Below, piece by piece: positions 1 through 5,120 of a stretch of 5,120 bases of DNA (positions within the stretch are counted from its first letter, which is position 1; each line of letters opens with the position of its first letter). The stretch comes from CAIWXH01 sp964555675 (GTDB lineage Bacteria; Chloroflexota; Chloroflexia; Chloroflexales; Chloroflexaceae), in assembly GCA_964555675.1 (NCBI GenBank), contig CAZKTU010000359.1:1-5120 (forward strand), written 5' to 3'. The notes beneath the pieces are model-generated. The model did not search any database and had not been told where the DNA came from. It saw only the letters and a program-made list of their open reading frames with translations. The position numbers and the translations under genes were made by a program.

Positions 1-1277
1 GCTCTGCTCACGCGGGCGGCGAACGGCTCGGCGGGCGCGCCGGCCTGCTCGAGCACCGGCAGGCGCGCCATCACGGCCGTGCCCTGGCCTGGCCGCGAGC
101 TGATGCGCAGCTCGCCGCCGATCCGCTCGGCCCGGGCGCGCATAATCGAGAGGCCCAGGTGCTCGCCGCCGCGCTCCCCACAGGGGTCGAAGCCCACGCC
201 ATTGTCGCTCACCGTCAGCCAGACACAGTCGGCCTCTTGCCAGAGAGCTACACTCACTTTGCTGGCCTGGGCGTGCCGGCGAGCGTTGGCCATGGCCTCG
301 CGGGCGATGTTGAGCGCCTGGGGCTGCGCCGATGGCGGTACACTCTCGGCGGCCCGCTCGTCGAGGGTCAGCTCGACCTCGATGCCCGCCAGCTGTCGGA
401 AGTCGGCGGCGTACTGCTGCAGCTCCTGGGCGAGGCTCGGCGCGCTGCGTGGCGGGGCGCTCAGGCCGCTCATCACGGCCCGCACGTGGCTGTAGGCCTC
501 GAGCGAGGCCGACCTGATGCCCTCGATCTCGCTGATCGCGCCGTCGCTCTCGCGCGACTCGAGCCGGGCCCTGGCCCGCTCGGCCCGCAGGTTGAGCGTG
601 CTGAGGGTCTGGGCCAGGTTGTCGTGCAGATCGGCCGCCAGCCGCCGGCGCTCGTCGAGCACTGCCTCGGGCTCGGCCCCGGGCCGCCCCGCCGCCCCGG
701 GCGTCGCGCCCTTGGTGACGGCGAACAAGGCCCAGGCCAGCAGCGGCGCCGTTGCGGCCAGGGTCAGGGCCTGGCGCCCGGCGTTGAGCCGTACGTCGTC
801 GGCCATGTGCTGCCTGTAGCCCCGCGCCAGCGCGTCTAGCTCGTTCAGTAGGTCGTCGAGCCTTGGCGCCAGAGCCCGCGCCGCCCTCTCGCGCGAGGCC
901 AGGGGGGGCGCCGCCGCCAGCTCGCTCAGCTCTGGCCCGAGGGTGGCCCAGCTCGTCTGGATCGCCGCAAGCCGGGCGCGCAGGGCCATGTTGTGACCGA
1001 CGTTATCGGCCTCGGCCGCCGCTGTCAGGGCTGCGAGGTTGGCGCCGGCCGCCCCGATATGGGAGCGCAGGGCGCCGGCTCCGCCGCCCATCAGAGCGGC
1101 GTCGAGGTCACGGGTGAGCTCGAACTGCCGCTCGGCCAGGGCCAGGGTGCTGTGGACGCGATCATGATCCTCGGCGCCGAGGTAGGCGCCGTAGGCGACA
1201 CTGCAGGCGAGCACCATGACGCCGGTCAGCGCGAGGCTGGCCTGGACTCTCGATGTTCTGAGTAGATCTATCCACAT
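1..1277 (-). CDS. NarX/DegS-type membrane sensor histidine kinase (C-terminus cut by window edge)
   Basis: This is the membrane sensor half of a two-component system. It should autophosphorylate on His and pass phosphate to a NarL/LuxR-type response regulator. 425 residues are visible. Residues about 13-35 form transmembrane helix 1. Residues 36-168 form an Ala/Leu/Arg-rich, probably helical extracytoplasmic sensor domain. Residues about 169-187 form helix 2. A HisKA_3 dimerisation domain starts near 207 with RRLAADLHDNLAQTL, and H218 is the likely phosphoacceptor. The HATPase domain has N-box IAREAMANARRHAQAS (N331), G1 box SDNGVGF (D358) and the late motif GLSIMRARAERIGG, closely like NarX. 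No HAMP, GAF or PAS lies between helix 2 and the kinase core, only about 20 Gly/Ala/Pro-rich residues. The ATG at 1277 is chosen because GAGGAGAG sits about 7 bases upstream. The catalytic domain looks finished by residue 408, so little is probably missing. The ligand is unknown. The partner regulator is expected off the left edge. Confidence 0.93.
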   Translation of the reverse strand, partial: MWIDLLRTSRVQASLALTGVMVLACSVAYGAYLGAEDHDRVHSTLALAERQFELTRDLDAALMGGGAGALRSHIGAAGANLAALTAAAEADNVGHNMALRARLAAIQTSWATLGPELSELAAAPPLASRERAARALAPRLDDLLNELDALARGYRQHMADDVRLNAGRQALTLAATAPLLAWALFAVTKGATPGAAGRPGAEPEAVLDERRRLAADLHDNLAQTLSTLNLRAERARARLESRESDGAISEIEGIRSASLEAYSHVRAVMSGLSAPPRSAPSLAQELQQYAADFRQLAGIEVELTLDERAAESVPPSAQPQALNIAREAMANARRHAQASKVSVALWQEADCVWLTVSDNGVGFDPCGERGGEHLGLSIMRARAERIGGELRISSRPGQGTAVMARLPVLEQAGAPAEPFAARVSR

Positions 1278-1284
1278 GGCTAAT

Positions 1285-1292
1285 CTCTCCTC
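1285..1292 (-). promoter_or_regulatory. Ribosome-binding site of the NarX-like kinase
   Basis: On the minus strand GAGGAGAG lies 7 bases before the ATG at 1277. The reading frame stays open upstream for many codons without an ATG or GTG close by. This purine-rich site therefore fixes the start codon. Confidence 0.7.
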
Positions 1293-1309
1293 ACAGTCCC
1301 GAGGGAGAC

Positions 1310-1330
1310 GTGGAGGGTCAGCTTCTCCAC
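1310..1330 (-). repeat. Small inverted repeat in the kinase leader
   Basis: GTGGAG (1310-1315) pairs with CTCCAC (1325-1330) around a 9-base loop. On the minus strand it would form a 6-bp hairpin ending 17 bases before the kinase ribosome-binding site. It could affect translation or be an operator half-site pair, but a 6-bp repeat can also arise by chance. Confidence 0.3.
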
Positions 1331-1343
1331 ATCTACCCGGTGG

Positions 1344-1360
1344 GGGGGCCGAAGGCCCCC
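1344..1360. repeat. Perfect 7-bp GC hairpin
   Basis: GGGGGCC (1344-1350) and GGCCCCC (1354-1360) are perfect complements around a three-base loop (GAA on plus, TTC on minus). No T-run follows on either strand, so it is not a standard intrinsic terminator. It lies in the presumed 5' leader of the minus-strand kinase, 67 bases or more before the start codon. A structural or regulatory role in that leader is inference. Confidence 0.45.
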
Positions 1361-1509
1361 GCGTCCCCGCCGCCAGTGCCGTAAGCGAAGCTGGCGCTCA
1401 ACGCTTCGGCATCCTCGCAGCGTGTCGCGGCGAAGAGCGTAACTCGGTGACGAACCTTGCCTGACGCTTGTTGATCTGAGTTTAATGCCTGTAGGATATG
1501 CTCGCGGCT

Positions 1510-1515
1510 AGTATA
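1510..1515 (-). promoter_or_regulatory. Possible -10 element for the NarX-like kinase
   Basis: On the minus strand TATACT matches the sigma-70 -10 consensus at five of six positions. It lies within a short palindrome, GCTA-GTA-TAGC (1507-1517). No good -35 sits 16-18 bases upstream; the best is CCGACC, three of six. It would give a leader of about 225 bases containing both hairpins. This is a weak call. Confidence 0.2.
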
Positions 1516-1589
1516 GCTGATGGGGGTGTCGTGGTCGGGTTAAGGGATGTCCTAGTAGAGTGGGGCTACGGCAACAAAGCCGCCGCCAA

Positions 1590-1598
1590 TGGTAGAAT
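1590..1598 (+). promoter_or_regulatory. Extended -10 promoter of the beta-lactamase-fold hydrolase
   Basis: TGG followed by TAGAAT (1593-1598) gives a TGN extension directly before a five-of-six match to the -10 consensus. Transcription would begin near 1605, about 23 bases before the ATG at 1628. The -35 region is poor (GCAACA at 1571-1576), which an extended -10 can tolerate. The element overlaps the in-frame ATG at 1589, so that codon would not be in the transcript. Confidence 0.5.
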
Positions 1599-1614
1599 AT
1601 GGCTTCTGGCAGCG

Positions 1615-1620
1615 AAGGAG
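1615..1620 (+). promoter_or_regulatory. Ribosome-binding site deciding the hydrolase start
   Basis: AAGGAG is a near-ideal Shine-Dalgarno sequence with 7 bases before the ATG at 1628. The alternative in-frame ATG at 1589 has no such site before it. This supports the shorter protein. Confidence 0.8.
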
Positions 1621-1627
1621 TTTCACG

Positions 1628-2710
1628 ATGGGCAGCCCTGAGGGCCATGCTGATGCCGCCCTGGCCCCCGTGCGCCTCGTGCTCGAGCAGGTGCTGCGCC
1701 GCGAGTCGGTCGCCGGCGCGGTCGTCGCCGTGGCCCGCGATGACGAGGAGCCCGCCTTCCTCGTGCTGGGCGCAGACGAGGCCGGCACGCCCCTGGCGGC
1801 AAATACACTCTTCCCCGTCGCCTCGCTCACCAAGCTGGCCACCGCCCTGGCTGCCCTGCGCCTGGTGGCCGCGGGCGCCCTCGAGCTCGACGCCCCGGCT
1901 GCGCGCTATCTGCCCGCCCTGGCCGCGTCAGACCATCGCGTCACTGTGCGCCGTCTGCTCTGCCACACCAGCGGGTTGCCCGTCGACCTCGCCCCCGGCC
2001 TCGCCCCCTACGCCCACGGCCTGAGCTGGCCCGCCCTGGCCGCGGCCTGTCTGGCGACGCCCCTCGTCGCCGAGCCCGCGGCGCGGGTCTGCTACAGCAA
2101 TGTGGGCTTTGGTCTGCTGGCGATCATGGTCGAGCGGTTCGCGGGCCGGCCCTTCCCCGCGGCGCTGCGCGAGCTCGTGCTCGCCCCTCTGGCCATCGAG
2201 GGCTACCTGGGAGAGCCGCCGCCACGCCCGCCGGCCCGCCTCGGCGGACGGCTCGGCGAGCACGCGGGCACCGACCGCGAGCCCTACAACTCGGCCTTCT
2301 GGCAGGGCCTGGCCTTGCCCTGGGCCGGCCTGCTCACGACGGCCGCGGGCGCCCTCGCCCTCGTCCGCGCCTTCGGGGGTGCACCGGCCGGCTTCCTCCC
2401 CGGCGAGCTGTGCGCCGCCGCGATCGCCGACCAGACCGAGGGGGCTCCCGGCGGCACGCCCGGCTTCCTCGAGTGGCCACACTGCCCCTGGGGGCTGGGC
2501 GTCGAGCTGCGCGGCCTCAAGCGGCCTTATTACCTTCCGGAGATAGCCTCCCCGGGCTCTTACGGCCACGCCGGGGCGAGCGGCAGCCTGGCCTACGCCG
2601 ATCCTGTGGCCGGAGTCGCCTGGGCCATGCTGGCTACCCGCACGCTGCCGGGGTGGTGGCTGCGCTGGCCCGCCGTCGGGGCGGCCATCATCGCGGCGGC
2701 TGGGGGCTGA
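1628..2710 (+). CDS. Serine hydrolase, beta-lactamase / PBP fold (class C-like family)
   Basis: This complete 360-residue protein belongs to the beta-lactamase-related serine hydrolases (Pfam Beta-lactamase family, which includes class C enzymes, D-aminopeptidases, DD-peptidases and EstB-type esterases). The nucleophile motif is S66-L-T-K69 in the context FPVASLTKL. The family motif HTSGLP is at 113-118. The second catalytic motif is Y156-S-N158. The third, usually KTG or H-x-G, reads GHAGASG at 313-319. Length is normal for the family. No signal peptide or lipobox is seen, so the protein is probably cytoplasmic or leaves by an unknown route. The C-terminus ends in a hydrophobic stretch (343-360) that may be the family's last helix or a weak membrane contact. 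The ATG at 1628 is preferred over 1589 because of AAGGAG at 1615-1620. It has its own promoter, and its stop is one base from the convergent kinase stop. The substrate cannot be told: an esterase or peptidase is at least as likely as a true beta-lactamase. Confidence 0.9.
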   Translation: MGSPEGHADAALAPVRLVLEQVLRRESVAGAVVAVARDDEEPAFLVLGADEAGTPLAANTLFPVASLTKLATALAALRLVAAGALELDAPAARYLPALAASDHRVTVRRLLCHTSGLPVDLAPGLAPYAHGLSWPALAAACLATPLVAEPAARVCYSNVGFGLLAIMVERFAGRPFPAALRELVLAPLAIEGYLGEPPPRPPARLGGRLGEHAGTDREPYNSAFWQGLALPWAGLLTTAAGALALVRAFGGAPAGFLPGELCAAAIADQTEGAPGGTPGFLEWPHCPWGLGVELRGLKRPYYLPEIASPGSYGHAGASGSLAYADPVAGVAWAMLATRTLPGWWLRWPAVGAAIIAAAGG

Positions 2711-2711
2711 G

Positions 2712-5120
2712 TTAGCCTTCTTTGTGCAAGAGCTTCTTGACCAGCACCAGCAGATCTTTCAGGCCGACGGGCTTGCTCAGGTAGTCGTTGGCGCCCGCCT
2801 CCAGGCAGCGCTCGCGGTCGCCGGACATTGCCAGGGCCGTCAGGGCAATCACCGGGATCGTGGCGAGCTCGGGGATGGCCCGCAGGCGCCGTGTCGCCTC
2901 GAGCCCGTCCATCACCGGCATCTGGATGTCCATGAGGATCAGGTCGGGGCGCCGGGCCTGGGCCAGTCGCAGCCCCTCGGCGCCATTGTTGGCGACAATC
3001 ACCTCGTAGCCGTGAAACTGGAGATAGTCGCTCACCGACTCGACGTTGACCTCGCTGTCGTCGACCAGCAACACCAGCTCGCGCTGCTGGGCCGGGGGCT
3101 CGACGGCCTGGCTCTCGGTCTGCTGCTGCGCCTGCGCGGCGAGCTTGCCCAGCACGTGCTGGAGCTGGGCGCGCGTGTACGGCTTGAGCAGGTACTCGGC
3201 CGCCCCCGCCTGCAGCGCCGCCGGCCGCTCGTCGAGGATCGAGACGATCACCGTGGGGATCGCCCTGGTGCGCGGGTCGGCCCTGAGGCTGGCGAGGACC
3301 TCCCAGCCTGAGGTCTCGGGCATGAGCAGGTCCAGAAAGATCACCTGGGGCTGCGAGTCGGCGGCGAACTCGCAGATGCCCTCGGCCGTCAGCTTCACAT
3401 GCACCTGTATCTGGAGCTGCCGGAGGTAGCTCGCCAGCTGTTCGGAGGCGATCGGTGAGTTGTCGATCACGAGGGCTCGCTCGAACACCGCGACAGCCTC
3501 CTTGGGGTTGGCCCGCGCAGGCGACTCGGGCGCGGCAATCCACGGCAGCGAGGCCACAAAGCGGCTGCCCTGCCCGAGTCTGCTCGAGACCGTGACTTCG
3601 CCGCCGTGGAGCCTGGTCAGCCGGCTGACCAGGGCCAGCCCCAGGCCCGTGCCCTCGTGCTGGCGCGTGAGCGAGGTGTCGACCTGCACGAAGGGGGTGA
3701 ACAGCTGCTGTAGATGCTCCTCGGCGATGCCGATGCCCGTGTCCTCGACGGCAAAGTGCAGGACGCCTTGCGCTTTGTCGGCCTGGATCTCGAGGCTGAC
3801 CCGCCCGCCCGCGGGCGTGAATTTGACGGCGTTGCTGAGCAGGTTGATCAGGATCTGCTTGAGGCGGCGACCGTCGGCGAAAAAGATCAGCCCTGGCGCG
3901 TCCGAGCGAAAGTGAAGCGAGACGCCCTTCTTGGCCGCCGGCTCCTTGACGAAGGCCAGGCTGGCCTGGCACAAATCGTTCATGTTCAGCAGCTCGGACT
4001 CCAGCTCGAGCCGTCCGGCCTCGATCTTTGAGACATCCAGGATGTCGTTGATCAGGGCGAGCAGGTGCCGGCCGCTCGACTCGATGCTCGCGAGCGACTT
4101 GGCCTGGCGCTCGTTGAGCGGGCCGCGCGTCTGCTCGAGCAGGGCCTCGGAGAGGGCCAGAATGCCGTTGAGCGGGGTGCGCAGCTCGTGGCTCATATTG
4201 GCCAGGAACTCGTCCTTGGCCCTATTGGCGCGGGCCAGTTCGCTATTGGCCTGCTGCAGGGTCTCCTCGCGCTGACGCAGGACCAGCTCGGCGGTCTTGC
4301 GGACTGTGATCTCGTAGTTCGCGCCGATCATGCGCAGGGGCCGGCCCTCACTATCGAAGAGGGTCAGGGCCTTGGCCTGGATGTGGTGCTCGGACCGGTC
4401 GGGCCAGACGACGCGGAACTCGGTGTCGAAGTCGCGCTCGCGCCGCAGGGCCGCCTGGATCAGCGCCAGCTGGCCGGCGTGATCGTCGGGGTGCAGGCGC
4501 TGCTCCCAGGCCTCGAAGCTGTTGGCGAACTGCTCGCGGGTGATCCCATAGAGGGCCAGCATCTGGTCGTCCCAGAGGATCTGCCCGCTCTCGCAGTCCC
4601 AATCCCAGATCCCGATCGCCGCCGACCTGGTCGCCAGCTCGAGGCGCTGGCGGATCGACTCGATCTCGGCCGTGCGCTCGCGGACCCGCTCCTCGAGCAC
4701 GATCTCGGCCTCTTTGCGCTCGGTGATGTCCATCGAGTTGACCAGGGCCACCTTCACGGCGCCCGCGGCGTCGCGCACCGGCTGAATGCTCGTGCGGTAC
4801 CAGCGCGGTTTGCCCGCCACGAGGGTGCGGGCCTCGCTGACCACGCCGCGCCCCGTAGCGATCACCTCGCGGATATGCTCGAGCTGATGCGTGGCGCCGT
4901 CAGGGGGCAGGAGCTCGGCCATGCGCCGGCCCACCAGGTCGGCGGGCGTGCCGCCGAGGGCCTCTGCGGCGATGCGGTTCAGATAGTGATACACGCCCTC
5001 GGCGTCGACTGTGGCGATGAGCGACTCGAGGCTCTCGATCAGGCTGCGGTACAGCTCCTCGCTCTCGATCAGGGCGGCCTCGTTGCGCTTGCGCTCGCTG
5101 ACATCCTGCTTGATCTCGAT
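2712..5120 (-). CDS. Hybrid sensor histidine kinase, PAS-PAS-PAS-HisKA-HATPase-REC-REC (N-terminus cut by window edge)
   Basis: The C-terminal 802 residues are visible and the frame stays open to the right edge, so the GTG at 4994 is internal. Domains in visible numbering: the tail of a PAS/PAC (1-12, KQDVSERK); a full PAS (about 22-134, ending MDITERK); a short coiled coil; a PAS_3-like domain (about 156-272, with WDWD and LHPDD); and a second helical linker (275-305). HisKA follows with MSHELRTP (H311), then HATPase with N426/N430, G1 box DTGIGI (D460), the FTPF motif and GTGLGLAL. Receiver 1 spans about 548-662 with D553, phosphoacceptor D597, S627 and K646, but Asn554 replaces the second metal-binding acid. 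Receiver 2 spans about 680-799 and is canonical: D687, D688, D731, T761, K783. No transmembrane helix or HPt domain is visible. It should autophosphorylate H311 and feed its receivers, perhaps relaying to a separate HPt. The signal is unknown. The protein ends three residues after receiver 2. Confidence 0.96.
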   Translation of the reverse strand: MEIKQDVSERKRNEAALIESEELYRSLIESLESLIATVDAEGVYHYLNRIAAEALGGTPADLVGRRMAELLPPDGATHQLEHIREVIATGRGVVSEARTLVAGKPRWYRTSIQPVRDAAGAVKVALVNSMDITERKEAEIVLEERVRERTAEIESIRQRLELATRSAAIGIWDWDCESGQILWDDQMLALYGITREQFANSFEAWEQRLHPDDHAGQLALIQAALRRERDFDTEFRVVWPDRSEHHIQAKALTLFDSEGRPLRMIGANYEITVRKTAELVLRQREETLQQANSELARANRAKDEFLANMSHELRTPLNGILALSEALLEQTRGPLNERQAKSLASIESSGRHLLALINDILDVSKIEAGRLELESELLNMNDLCQASLAFVKEPAAKKGVSLHFRSDAPGLIFFADGRRLKQILINLLSNAVKFTPAGGRVSLEIQADKAQGVLHFAVEDTGIGIAEEHLQQLFTPFVQVDTSLTRQHEGTGLGLALVSRLTRLHGGEVTVSSRLGQGSRFVASLPWIAAPESPARANPKEAVAVFERALVIDNSPIASEQLASYLRQLQIQVHVKLTAEGICEFAADSQPQVIFLDLLMPETSGWEVLASLRADPRTRAIPTVIVSILDERPAALQAGAAEYLLKPYTRAQLQHVLGKLAAQAQQQTESQAVEPPAQQRELVLLVDDSEVNVESVSDYLQFHGYEVIVANNGAEGLRLAQARRPDLILMDIQMPVMDGLEATRRLRAIPELATIPVIALTALAMSGDRERCLEAGANDYLSKPVGLKDLLVLVKKLLHKEG

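Larger units (their letters stand above)
1278..1627. other. Divergent intergenic region between the kinase and the hydrolase
   Basis: These 350 bases separate two divergently transcribed genes. The right half (about 1440-1610) is visibly less GC-rich than the flanking genes, as expected for promoter DNA. It holds two ribosome-binding sites, one good and one doubtful promoter, a 7-bp GC hairpin (1344-1360) and a 6-bp hairpin (1310-1330). A looser inverted repeat pairs CGAAGC (1386-1391) with GCTTCG (1403-1408). TGCCTG occurs twice, 28 bases apart (1458 and 1486). The short open frames crossing this stretch have no recognisable motif and no ribosome-binding site, so I call no gene here. I see no T-tract terminator, tRNA or known riboswitch core. 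Confidence 0.75.

Noticed and set aside
159..839. 226-codon plus-strand open frame
   Set aside because: It runs antisense to the kinase and shows the Gly/Arg/Pro-rich composition of a GC-rich shadow frame, with no domain motif. The minus strand here carries clear HisKA_3 and HATPase motifs.
1200..1240. Possible lipobox (VLAC at residues 22-25) in the NarX-like kinase
   Set aside because: Leu at the -2 position is atypical, and the segment is better read as the first of two membrane helices required by this kinase architecture.
1344..1360. GC hairpin considered as an intrinsic terminator
   Set aside because: No T-tract follows on either strand, and it lies between divergent promoters, where no transcript needs to end.
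1216..1464. 82-codon plus-strand frame reaching into the intergenic region
   Set aside because: It starts antisense inside the kinase, has no ribosome-binding site and shows no recognisable sequence.
1471..1497. TTGATC (1471) with TAGGAT (1492) considered as a plus-strand promoter
   Set aside because: The spacer is 15 bases and each box matches only four of six. The extended -10 at 1590-1598 is a better candidate at a better distance.
1552..1842. 96-codon minus-strand frame at the hydrolase start
   Set aside because: It is antisense to the conserved N-terminus of the hydrolase, Ser/Ala/Arg-rich, and without a start signal.
2727..2739. CAAGA-GCT-TCTTG inverted repeat just past the convergent stops, considered as a terminator
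   Set aside because: The stem is only 5 bp and AT-rich, has no following T-run, and lies inside the last codons of the hybrid kinase.
2593..3972. 459-codon minus-strand open frame
   Set aside because: It lies in another frame of the same strand as the hybrid kinase, crosses the convergent junction and is Arg/Pro/Gly-rich without motifs. The competing frame has complete kinase and receiver motifs.

Overview
The window is GC-rich bacterial DNA, roughly two thirds G+C, with strong C/G preference at third codon positions. It is almost fully coding: two partial genes and one complete gene, plus a single non-coding gap of about 350 bases. The gene style (multi-PAS soluble hybrid kinases, a small NarX-type kinase, a beta-lactamase-fold hydrolase) would suit a filamentous Chloroflexota bacterium or another large-genome environmental species. 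That is only an impression, because no taxon-specific marker is present.

Layout. (1) Positions 1-1277, minus strand: a NarX/DegS/LiaS-type membrane sensor histidine kinase, complete at its N-terminus and running off the left edge. (2) Positions 1278-1627: a divergent intergenic region with an extended -10 promoter for the next gene, a possible weak promoter for the kinase, two small inverted repeats and ribosome-binding sites on both sides. (3) Positions 1628-2710, plus strand: a complete 360-residue serine hydrolase of the beta-lactamase / penicillin-binding-protein fold, with no visible signal peptide. (4) Positions 2712-5120, minus strand: the C-terminal 802 residues of a large hybrid sensor kinase (end of one PAS, two full PAS domains, HisKA, HATPase and two receiver domains), running off the right edge. 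Its stop lies one base from the stop of the convergent hydrolase gene.

Working together. Two sensor kinases of different classes flank a lone hydrolase, but the hydrolase is transcribed away from one and toward the other, so no operon joins them inside the window. The first kinase probably pairs with a LuxR/NarL-type response regulator encoded beyond the left edge. The hybrid kinase carries its own receivers and may pass phosphate to a separate HPt protein. No RNA gene, mobile element, CRISPR array or tandem repeat was seen. I see no convincing undescribed system. The points most worth a second look are the NarX-like kinase with a Gly/Pro-rich linker in place of HAMP, the degenerate first receiver, the leaderless hydrolase whose promoter overlaps an upstream in-frame ATG, and a strong CTC-GAG codon-pair preference across all three genes.
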